Below the pieces are notes generated by a model. The model worked only from the letters and a program-made list of their open reading frames with translations, was not told the DNA's origin and ran no database searches. A stretch of 42,014 nt of DNA from Bacteroidota bacterium. Lineage in GTDB: Bacteria; Bacteroidota; Ignavibacteria; Kapaibacteriales; NICIL-2. Location of the stretch: contig JAIBAE010000036.1 of the NCBI GenBank assembly GCA_019695345.1, positions 1 to 42,014 on the forward strand, written 5' to 3'. Positions 34,887 to 42,014 of the stretch are shown here, piece after piece; positions within the stretch are counted from its first letter, which is position 1; every line of letters begins with the position of its first letter. The translations under genes and the position numbers were made by a program.

Positions 34887-37040
34887 ATGTACCGTTACGT
34901 TGTTATTGCAATTGTACTGTTATCAGGTAGTTTAAGTTTAGCACAAACAAACACCCCAAGTAAACCAAAGTTAGAACCTTGGATTTATGTTGGTGGATTT
35001 GCCGGATATAACAATAATAATTTTACAGCTGATTTTAGCAAACTACCGGGTGTTCCAAACTGTTGTCCGTTATACGAAACCGGTACCGGAGGTGGTTTTG
35101 CCATCGGAGGGTTAGCTGAAGTACCTTTGCTCAAATTCTTACGATTAGAGACGAGAATTGGATATACTACATTAGGCGGAAGGTTGTTTAAACAAGAACA
35201 AATTGGTAACACTTCGGAGATTGGCGGAACAAACAACAAAACTGAACCGGTAATAACCAATCACGAACTGTTTACCACACTTAACGGCTTATCAATCGAG
35301 CCAAGTGTAACTACGATTTTATTTTCCAGAGTGCGGGCATCGATTGGTTATAGATTAACGTATCTTACTACTACTACATTTGAACAATCGGAAACGATTT
35401 CGTCACCCGGATATGTTTATTTTGTGTCTGATTCATCGCGTGTTCGGAATCATGTTACCGGAGATTTACCGGAAGTTAATACCATTCAGAATTCGATAAG
35501 TGTTGGGGTAGGATTAGACCTTCCTGTTAGCAGCAAAGCAACATTTACTCCTGAAATCAAATATTACATGGCAATGGATAAAATATCCAGCGTGTCGTGG
35601 AGTGTTTCAACATTACAATTTGGGGCTTCATTCCGGTATGCACTATATCCACCACCTCCGCCAAGAATTATCATTGATACCATTATTCAACGTGATACGG
35701 CACTTAAGTTAATTGTTGGCGCACAACAAGAGCAATTACGTTTGCTTGACTCTAAGATTACCAACGATGAAAAACGCGAGATGGATGGCGAGACAGAGGT
35801 TATTACCCGTACAACCACCATCACAGAAAAGTACCAAAAAGAGGTGCCCAAATTGGCCGACCTAAATGTAGCAGTTAAAGCATATAGTGTAGATGCAAAC
35901 GGTCAACAAAAACCACTTGCAAACTTTATAGTAGAAGAAACAGAGTTTGAAGAGAATTATCCATTGTTACCCCAAGTGTTTTTTCCAGAGGGTGTAGGGG
36001 AGTTAAATACATCTACCATGAAAACGTTATCCCACGATGAAATACCTACGTTTTCGGAGTTTGCTCTCCCGCACAATACTCTTGATGTATACCATGAATT
36101 GTTAAACATCGTTGGTTTAAGAATGACCAACCGACCAGATGCCAAGTTGACCATTGTAGGGTGTAATAATAATACCGGCGTAGAAAAAAATAATCGTGAG
36201 TTATCGGCAAGAAGGGCTGAATCAGTGAAAAAGTATCTGACTGAAACATGGAATATTAGCCCAAGTAGGATAATCACAAAGTCACAGAATTTGCCTTCTT
36301 CGCCTGCTAATTTAACATCAGCAGAAGGTTTGGAAGAAAACCGCCGTGTGGAAATGTATTCTGATGATATTGAAATCTTAAAACCAGTTTCCATTAAGGA
36401 TGTAACAGTAGAAGCAAATCCGCCAATTGTAGATGTTGTTCCAACTATTAGCTCCGAAGCAGGAATTGCAAATTGGTCTGCTGAAATTGAGCAGGAAGGT
36501 GTATCTCTAAGAAAGTTCAAAGGCACCGATAACCCTGAAAAATATACCTGGAAAGTTACCGACAAACCTTATCCAAAGTTAGAGCAACCGGTTGATATTA
36601 CTTATACTGTTACAGATAAAACCGGACAGAAAAAAGATGCAACTGCGTCGCTTGCCGTGCAACAGCTTACTATTAAAAAGAAACGTTACGAACAGAAAGA
36701 TGACAAACGTATCGACCGTTTTTCTCTCATTGTCTTCGACTTTAATAAAGCCGATTTAAATGGTGATAACAAGCGTATAGTTCAGGAAGTTAAGCAACGT
36801 ATTACACCGGAATCTAAAATTACTATTGCCGGGTATGCCGATAGATCTGGAGACTCTGAATATAACCGAGAACTTGCGCGCCGCCGTTGTGTAGAAACAC
36901 AAAGAAGTATTGGATTGAATGATTCAAATTCTACCATTAATCCAATAGGTAGCGATGTGCTTTTATATGATAACAATACACCCGAAGGACGTTCATATTC
37001 AAGAACAGTTCAAGTGATAATAGAAACACCTGTAAAGTAG
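34887..37040 (+). CDS. OmpA-family outer-membrane protein with N-terminal barrel and two OmpA domains
   Basis: 717 residues. A signal peptide (1-20, VIAIVLLSGSLSLAQ) is followed by a beta-barrel of about 230 residues related to the protein at 733-1584. A coiled, charged linker follows (DEKREMDGETEVITRTTTIT). Then comes an OmpA_C-like domain (about 370-500) with NRELSARRAESVKKYL and EENRRVEM, an Ig-like spacer (about 510-600), and a second OmpA domain (about 610-717) with VFDFNKADL, GYADRSGDSEYNRELARRR and EGRSYSRTVQVII. OmpA domains bind peptidoglycan diaminopimelate through conserved Asp and Arg, so it probably tethers the outer membrane to the wall at two points. GGAG lies 7 nt before the ATG. 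Single-gene unit, converging on the fibronectin gene. Confidence 0.88.
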   Translation: MYRYVVIAIVLLSGSLSLAQTNTPSKPKLEPWIYVGGFAGYNNNNFTADFSKLPGVPNCCPLYETGTGGGFAIGGLAEVPLLKFLRLETRIGYTTLGGRLFKQEQIGNTSEIGGTNNKTEPVITNHELFTTLNGLSIEPSVTTILFSRVRASIGYRLTYLTTTTFEQSETISSPGYVYFVSDSSRVRNHVTGDLPEVNTIQNSISVGVGLDLPVSSKATFTPEIKYYMAMDKISSVSWSVSTLQFGASFRYALYPPPPPRIIIDTIIQRDTALKLIVGAQQEQLRLLDSKITNDEKREMDGETEVITRTTTITEKYQKEVPKLADLNVAVKAYSVDANGQQKPLANFIVEETEFEENYPLLPQVFFPEGVGELNTSTMKTLSHDEIPTFSEFALPHNTLDVYHELLNIVGLRMTNRPDAKLTIVGCNNNTGVEKNNRELSARRAESVKKYLTETWNISPSRIITKSQNLPSSPANLTSAEGLEENRRVEMYSDDIEILKPVSIKDVTVEANPPIVDVVPTISSEAGIANWSAEIEQEGVSLRKFKGTDNPEKYTWKVTDKPYPKLEQPVDITYTVTDKTGQKKDATASLAVQQLTIKKKRYEQKDDKRIDRFSLIVFDFNKADLNGDNKRIVQEVKQRITPESKITIAGYADRSGDSEYNRELARRRCVETQRSIGLNDSNSTINPIGSDVLLYDNNTPEGRSYSRTVQVIIETPVK

Positions 37041-37042
37041 GT

Positions 37043-37111
37043 TTTGCTATCGCCTGACGGCACCGTTCCATTGATAAACAAAGTCCGCCAATCATGCCGG
37101 AAAGAACGTCG
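37043..37111 (+). repeat. Interspersed stem element, copy 14 (CGGCA/TGCCG arms)
   Basis: It starts 2 bp after the OmpA stop codon, in its direction. TTTGCTATCGCC, TGA, arm CGGCA (37058-37062), 32-nt spacer, arm TGCCG (37095-37099), then GAAAGAACGTCG. The GAAAGAACGTCG tail is shared exactly with copy 13. Confidence 0.75.
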
Positions 37112-37212
37112 TGTCACAATAAGGGTTTACCGTAGTTTACTGTTCTGTCAGCCATGTAGAGTTTGTTGAGTTTACAGAGGATAGGCGGCTTTGGAGCGTA
37201 AGCCCCAAGAAA

Positions 37213-39222
37213 TTAATTTATAGCCTTACTAAGTTCGGGGGATGAAGGTTCACTAACAATACCGGTAACCGCTTTAAACCGTAATCTATAGTAATATCGC
37301 TCACCTTTATTTGCCGATACATCTGTGTATTTGTTTTGTGATGTTGGAATGAGTGATGAAATAGGATAATAGTGTTCACCATCCGAGCTTCTTTCAATAA
37401 TCAACTCACCAAATGGGATATCATGAATTCGCCATTTCCAAGTGATGAATACACCTTGAGAGGTTGTTGCTAACGTATCAATATATGGCGCACGTAAACT
37501 AAATTTATCGCCACACAGTACAACCACTCTATTAGATGGCGGTGAAAGAATGTAGTTGCTATCTATAGAGACTATCTCGTACCAGTACGTTTTACCTTCT
37601 GCAATGGTTCTATCAATAAATGAGTTTTCTATCCAGTTAAGTGGGTTTAGATTAAGCGTGATAGGTGTGAGTGTTGTATCAGAGTACCGGTTTATGTAAT
37701 ATCCTAACCCATTGGTAGAGGTTGATGGCTGCCAAGTTAGTTCCACTGTTTTTCTGTTACCTACTGCGGTTAAGCCCTCTGGCGGCTGTATATTTAGTAT
37801 ACTATGAGAATAGGTGGGTAGCGGTTGTGACCACTGACTAACATTTCCATGTCGGTCAACAGCTCTTAGTCGATACCACATATTTGTTGCATTGGAATTT
37901 GTTGGCAGTATATCAACAAACATACTATCTAATATTACCGTTGGGCTAATAATGGAGTACTTGGCATATTGCTCATATGAACGTGCTAACTCATATCCAT
38001 TGATGTCTGCGTCGGTAGATTTTGTCCACCATAACCGCACTTTCCCATCTGTTTGCTGGCACTGAAAAAATCCGGTTAGATTTGGTGATTTACTATCAGG
38101 AATTGGTGTTTCGTAATCAAACGATGTTCTAGACTCTTGCCCCTTTTTATCTATTACCGTGAGAGAGTATGTTATGAAATTAGTTGGTAAGTCGCCGGGG
38201 GAATCTGTGTAAGACGTTGTATAATTAGGTAGTGGATATTTATTTAGTTTGAACTTAAGTCCACTTCCAACGATACTTCTGTAAACATTGTAACCTTGTA
38301 CACGGTTATCTTGACTTTTTTCCCATTCTAATTGAACATTTTCATTAAAATTAGTCACACTTTTAATAGTAGGCGCTATCAGAATTTGAGTTTTTTGAGG
38401 GATTGCTGATATTGCTTCACTGAATGCACTCTCATATCCAAACACATCAACCGATGTTATATAATAAAGATATAGTCGGTTATTTTCAAGACCTATGTCC
38501 TCGAAAAAACTATAGTTATAGGCATCTTCATCGAGTAAGATTGTGGTAATCAGGCTGTTATTAATTTTATTTGGCAATTTGGTATTTTGATTCACTTTAT
38601 AAATGTTATACCCTCTAATACCAGCTGTACGATTACCTCGTATTGACCACGTAAATTTTACTGAACCGTCTAATTCCTTAGCAAATGTTTGAACCGGTGT
38701 TCTTGGGGGTGTCCGTTTAAATCCTATAATGTTAGTTAACTCAGCAACCTTTTTATTATCAGCCAACAAGATGTAATCATATGATACATTCTGCCTACAT
38801 GTTGTATCGGAAAAGGAGAGTCCCATAATCAACAGGTATGGCTCAGGAGTCATGGCTGCTAAGTGATTTAAAGTAGTGATAGCTGATTGTTGTTGTGGGT
38901 GTTCAATTACTTCATTCGAGGCAGTTTGTATAAGAGAAGTTAATGTATCTCTATTTCCGGGTAAAACTATTGAAAACCATTCCCTATTTTGAAGTCTGTA
39001 TACTTTCCCAATCTGTGTGTAACGTTTCTTTCCATTAGCACTACGTAGAACGGTATAATACGAAGGTAGTAGATACCCTTGAGGAATATTCCATTGTAAT
39101 GAAACACCAACAGATGTACCCGTAGCCCAAAAGTCACTGTGTTTAATCTCCGCATTTGCATGTAGTCCAAACAAAGTGAGTATGAATATATAATAATACA
39201 AACGGAGCATGACGATATTCAT
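37213..39222 (-). CDS. Secreted protein with five fibronectin type III domains
   Basis: 669 residues (665 if the ATG at 39210 is used, which gives a tighter signal peptide: LYYYIFILTLFGLHANA). From about residue 25 the protein is a string of FN3-like domains. Each has a Trp-containing first strand, a G-Y-x-x-x-R strand (GYNIYKVN, GYNVYRS, GYELARS, GYYINRYS, ELIIERSSDG) and a Y-x-Y-x-I/V-x-A-V-D end (YLYYITSVDVFGYES, YWYEIVSIDS, YYYRLRFKAV). There is no T9SS sorting domain, membrane anchor or catalytic motif. It is likely periplasmic or secreted and structural. Neighbouring surface genes suggest a role in the same cell envelope programme. It is divergent from the adhesin at 39485. Confidence 0.8.
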   Translation of the reverse strand: MNIVMLRLYYYIFILTLFGLHANAEIKHSDFWATGTSVGVSLQWNIPQGYLLPSYYTVLRSANGKKRYTQIGKVYRLQNREWFSIVLPGNRDTLTSLIQTASNEVIEHPQQQSAITTLNHLAAMTPEPYLLIMGLSFSDTTCRQNVSYDYILLADNKKVAELTNIIGFKRTPPRTPVQTFAKELDGSVKFTWSIRGNRTAGIRGYNIYKVNQNTKLPNKINNSLITTILLDEDAYNYSFFEDIGLENNRLYLYYITSVDVFGYESAFSEAISAIPQKTQILIAPTIKSVTNFNENVQLEWEKSQDNRVQGYNVYRSIVGSGLKFKLNKYPLPNYTTSYTDSPGDLPTNFITYSLTVIDKKGQESRTSFDYETPIPDSKSPNLTGFFQCQQTDGKVRLWWTKSTDADINGYELARSYEQYAKYSIISPTVILDSMFVDILPTNSNATNMWYRLRAVDRHGNVSQWSQPLPTYSHSILNIQPPEGLTAVGNRKTVELTWQPSTSTNGLGYYINRYSDTTLTPITLNLNPLNWIENSFIDRTIAEGKTYWYEIVSIDSNYILSPPSNRVVVLCGDKFSLRAPYIDTLATTSQGVFITWKWRIHDIPFGELIIERSSDGEHYYPISSLIPTSQNKYTDVSANKGERYYYRLRFKAVTGIVSEPSSPELSKAIN

Positions 39223-39484
39223 GATTGGAAAACAGTTACCTTATGAACCAGTTTAACTCTTTTTTGGTAACAGATCTATGAAAATATTTTTGATTCGCAA
39301 TATAGAGAAGGAATTGTTATTTAATTTTAATAAATTCTTGTTGTTATTAAAAATCCTTTTTGTATTTTACATTTGATTATAGGGGACGTAAAATCCATTT
39401 ATTAGAGATAGTTAGGTTGGTTTAATTCAGATAAGATTATCCACGTTTTATTTTTTAACTTTTATAACATTAACAGGGGTTACT

Positions 39485-42014
39485 ATGAATCCTATGCTAC
39501 CAAAACTACGATTATTCGTAATGTTGGTTATCATAGCTGTTTCGGGTATAGTCTCAACCGGTAAATTACATGCACAATGTCAACCGGTGTGGCAATACGG
39601 AGTTATGGCTATTACAAATTTTTCCTTGTCGGATGGCTCAACGACCATTATTAGTCGAGCCTCTCAAACCGACATTGCTCCAACATGTAGCACGTTTACT
39701 ACACCAATTACAAATGGTGCTTTTGCTACAGGGGTATCAGGTAATGTGTCGCTTGGTAAGACTTACACTTATTCAATTTTAGGTGGAAATTACTATTGTG
39801 GCTCTTTGTATCCATTTGGTTGGGCTATATGGATAGACCTAAATGGTGATGGCAATTTTGCAGGTACTGCTGAACGTGTTGCAGTTAATTCATGTAATAG
39901 TTATTCTAACGGTGGAACACCTGCAACTGGTACATTTACTTTACCATGTTCAGCAAATTCCGGCACTCTAAAAATGCGTGTTATGGCATGCTACAACTAC
40001 AATTACAATACAGCATTATACTGTAGTGCACAATATGGATTCCAACCTGATGACGCTTGTGGCGCATATTGGTATGGTGAGGCAGAAGATTATACACTCA
40101 ATGTATTAGGTGATATGGGTCCTACTTTCCCAAGTAACACTGCACCGAACAACTTACTTTCTATAGGGACTGTATATAGTGGAACAAGTGGTGGATATGT
40201 AAATTGTACATTAGCCGCACCAACTACTGGCTATGTCACATATCGTATCGTTGGACCACTGCCATCAACAAATTCTGTTTATGTTGCATTAAATCCAAGT
40301 AATTCAAATGATACATTAGTTCCATGTAGTGGTACTGGTACTTTTAATCAATATTTTTCAAATGCAAGAGGAATCTACTCCGGTACAGCTGGTGCCATTG
40401 ACTTGAGTAAAGGTAACGTGACCCCGGGTGCATATCGATTAGAAGCTTCTTTCGTAAAATCAAGTGGATGTAGTTCATTTGTTGCCAAGAACTTCTATAT
40501 TCCATTAGCATGGGACTTGTCAATTTCAAAAATTATAGGTCCTGCATCAAACCAATCCCCTCAATTTTACAAATATCCTCGTGGCGTGCCTATTCAATTA
40601 TCTGCAAGAATGCAGAATGTAGGGCAATATGCTGTAACGGCTGCCAGAATGTATTGTGAGATTAAAAATCCTTCGGGACAAGTAGTTTATCTTGATACTG
40701 TAAACTATTCAAGCGCATCAGGTTTATTAACAGGCGATGAAATAGGTTCTGATGGTATTGATGGTGGCTTCGTTAATTTCTCAACCTTACAGGTTGGAGT
40801 TTATCAAGTTCGTTACTGGTGTGACTTATTAAATGGATCTGATCAGCAGTTATCCAATAATCAATTACCAGCAGCTAACAGCACCTATACTTTTGAAGTA
40901 CAATATGATACAGAACTATCAGTTGATGCTTTTATCAGACCTACATCAGGTTCAACAGATGTTTATGTAGGAAGACCAATACAACCAATAATTAGAATTA
41001 AAAATAATGGATTGGCAGATGTTTCTGATATCCCAGCTACTATGGTTATTACTAGAAATGGTATCGAAGTTTATCGTCAATCTATTGTTATACCAGATGT
41101 TAGCAGAGGTCAGTCAACTAGTGTTGTAGTACCATTCTGGACACCACAGCAAACTGGATCTCACCGGATTTGTATGTACTTAGAATTACAAGATGACGCT
41201 ATCAGATCTAATGATTCTCTATGTATTGATGTGAACGTGGGTGAATCTTTATCTGGTACCTATACAATTGGCACATTAAATAATGGTCAACCAAGAAACT
41301 TTACTACCATAGAAGATGCTGTAACAGCGCTATACGGTCAAGGTGTTTCAGGACCAGTAACATTTGAACTTACCGATGCTAACTATACAGTAGGTAATGC
41401 AGTTGCTAATGTTCCTGCTTTGGATTTTACTTCAAAAATTGCGGGTGTAAGTTCAGTTAACACTGTTACATTTAAACCTGCATTAATCAAGTCTTTATCT
41501 CGTTCTTCGGTTGCAGTACGACTAAGAACCGGAAATGGTCAAGGTATTCTGTTCGGACAAAGCTATTTCCCAGGAAATGCTAAAGCAATCCAGAATACAA
41601 AACCTTCGCCTGAAAATGCTCGTCCTACTGGTTATATTACATTCGACGGTGGTGATCAACGTTCATTCCGTTTTATGCTTGATGTAGCTTTGGCAACCCC
41701 AACATCAATGCCACATCGCTCAGTATTTTATTTGAGTGATGGTGCATCAAATATTACCATTAAGAACTGTTTGATAGAAAACTTTCCACAGTCAACAGCT
41801 AGTTATGCAGCGAACTTACCAATACCAAAATATGTATCACCAAACTTTACGTTTGAATCAGATACCCGTCAATTGACTAGCGGACCAGATAGCTACTCAG
41901 CAGGTATTGTTTCACGTTCAAAAGTTCCAAGCATTGGTGGTAATAACGCATTAGCATTGGATACCTTAAGTAACGACAACAACAAATTCATTAGCAATGA
42001 GATTAGCGGATTTG
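39485..42014 (+). CDS. Very large surface adhesin with GEVED, CARDB-like and beta-helix regions (cut by window edge)
   Basis: The reading frame is open from the ATG at 39485 to the right edge (843 codons) with no stop, so it continues beyond the window. A signal peptide (about 1-30, LRLFVMLVIIAVSGIV) is followed by a GEVED domain (about 85-207) with a calcium-type WIDLNGDGNF (116-125) and GEAEDYTLNV (198-207). A middle region (about 210-470) reads as Ig-like. A CARDB-like domain follows (about 480-590, RIKNNGLADVSDIPATM). Then from about residue 600 a repetitive, Ser/Thr-rich segment with GYITFDGGDQRSFRF and ITIKNCLIEN begins, resembling right-handed beta-helix turns. A T9SS C-terminal domain is expected but lies outside. 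Upstream is a 262-bp AT-rich gap with a TACATTTG at 39368-39375 that could be a -7 box. Confidence 0.8.
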   Translation, partial: MNPMLPKLRLFVMLVIIAVSGIVSTGKLHAQCQPVWQYGVMAITNFSLSDGSTTIISRASQTDIAPTCSTFTTPITNGAFATGVSGNVSLGKTYTYSILGGNYYCGSLYPFGWAIWIDLNGDGNFAGTAERVAVNSCNSYSNGGTPATGTFTLPCSANSGTLKMRVMACYNYNYNTALYCSAQYGFQPDDACGAYWYGEAEDYTLNVLGDMGPTFPSNTAPNNLLSIGTVYSGTSGGYVNCTLAAPTTGYVTYRIVGPLPSTNSVYVALNPSNSNDTLVPCSGTGTFNQYFSNARGIYSGTAGAIDLSKGNVTPGAYRLEASFVKSSGCSSFVAKNFYIPLAWDLSISKIIGPASNQSPQFYKYPRGVPIQLSARMQNVGQYAVTAARMYCEIKNPSGQVVYLDTVNYSSASGLLTGDEIGSDGIDGGFVNFSTLQVGVYQVRYWCDLLNGSDQQLSNNQLPAANSTYTFEVQYDTELSVDAFIRPTSGSTDVYVGRPIQPIIRIKNNGLADVSDIPATMVITRNGIEVYRQSIVIPDVSRGQSTSVVVPFWTPQQTGSHRICMYLELQDDAIRSNDSLCIDVNVGESLSGTYTIGTLNNGQPRNFTTIEDAVTALYGQGVSGPVTFELTDANYTVGNAVANVPALDFTSKIAGVSSVNTVTFKPALIKSLSRSSVAVRLRTGNGQGILFGQSYFPGNAKAIQNTKPSPENARPTGYITFDGGDQRSFRFMLDVALATPTSMPHRSVFYLSDGASNITIKNCLIENFPQSTASYAANLPIPKYVSPNFTFESDTRQLTSGPDSYSAGIVSRSKVPSIGGNNALALDTLSNDNNKFISNEISGF

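Noticed and set aside
39232-39275. Short inverted repeat GTTACC/GGTAAC before the fibronectin gene
   Set aside because: Six pairs with a long loop is near chance and it has no T-run or known role.

Overview
The window looks like a chromosomal segment of a Bacteroidota-superphylum bacterium. The gene content fits the Ignavibacteria/Kapabacteria/Chlorobi side better than classical Bacteroidia, but that placement is an inference. Pointers are several secreted proteins with type IX secretion (T9SS) C-terminal sorting domains, a SBBP/DUF7948-type giant surface protein, a mitochondrial-type citrate synthase, a K+-dependent membrane pyrophosphatase, and two promoters of the Bacteroidota form TTG-N19-TAnnTTTG (before rpoZ and before a umuD-like gene). 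Some starts have clear Shine-Dalgarno sequences and many do not. No phage, plasmid, CRISPR or rRNA was seen.

Layout. 1-6000 is a housekeeping block: rsmB (cut by the left edge), an outer-membrane barrel protein, rpoZ-coaBC, mltG and citrate synthase. 6190-8145 is a chemoreceptor, followed by tRNA-Val(GAC) and the pyrophosphatase hppA (8521-10632). 10842-11724 holds two small, AT-rich, unrecognised genes. 11915-18277 on the minus strand carries obgE, an 802-residue protein with a long acidic low-complexity centre, an ECF sigma factor with its likely anti-sigma factor, and radA. 18464-24289 is mixed: an IS630-type transposase fragment, an SDR reductase, a T9SS-exported repeat protein, a Kir-type potassium channel, a NifU-domain protein, a DUF1460 amidase-like lipoprotein and an orphan UmuD-like S24 peptidase. 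24731-42014 is a cell-surface region: three large T9SS proteins in a row with a shared tail architecture, an OmpA-family barrel protein with two OmpA domains, a fibronectin-III protein, and the start of a very large GEVED/CARDB/beta-helix adhesin that runs off the right edge.

The most interesting signal is not a gene. A 60-80 bp interspersed repeat occurs at least 13 times, only between genes and on both strands. It has a 5' box (TTTGCTATCGCC... or TTTGCTAACGC...), a 5-bp stem arm, a spacer of nearly constant length (30-33 nt in 11 of 12 copies) and a second arm followed by GAAAGAAC-like sequence. The two arms change together between copies (CGGCA/TGCCG, CCGCA/TGCGG, CCGCT/AGCGG, CTGC/GCAG), which is compensatory covariation visible inside one genome. 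Most copies begin a few bases after a stop codon or terminator and point the same way as the upstream gene; others form facing pairs. It may be a structured 3'-UTR RNA or a REPIN/MITE-like mobile element. I do not recognise it as a described family.

Functionally the window combines core metabolism and information processing (citrate synthase, pyrophosphatase, CoaBC, RpoZ, Obg, RadA, RsmB), envelope biogenesis (MltG, DUF1460, OmpA and barrel proteins), sensing (chemoreceptor, ECF sigma pair), ion transport (Kir channel) and T9SS surface adhesins.
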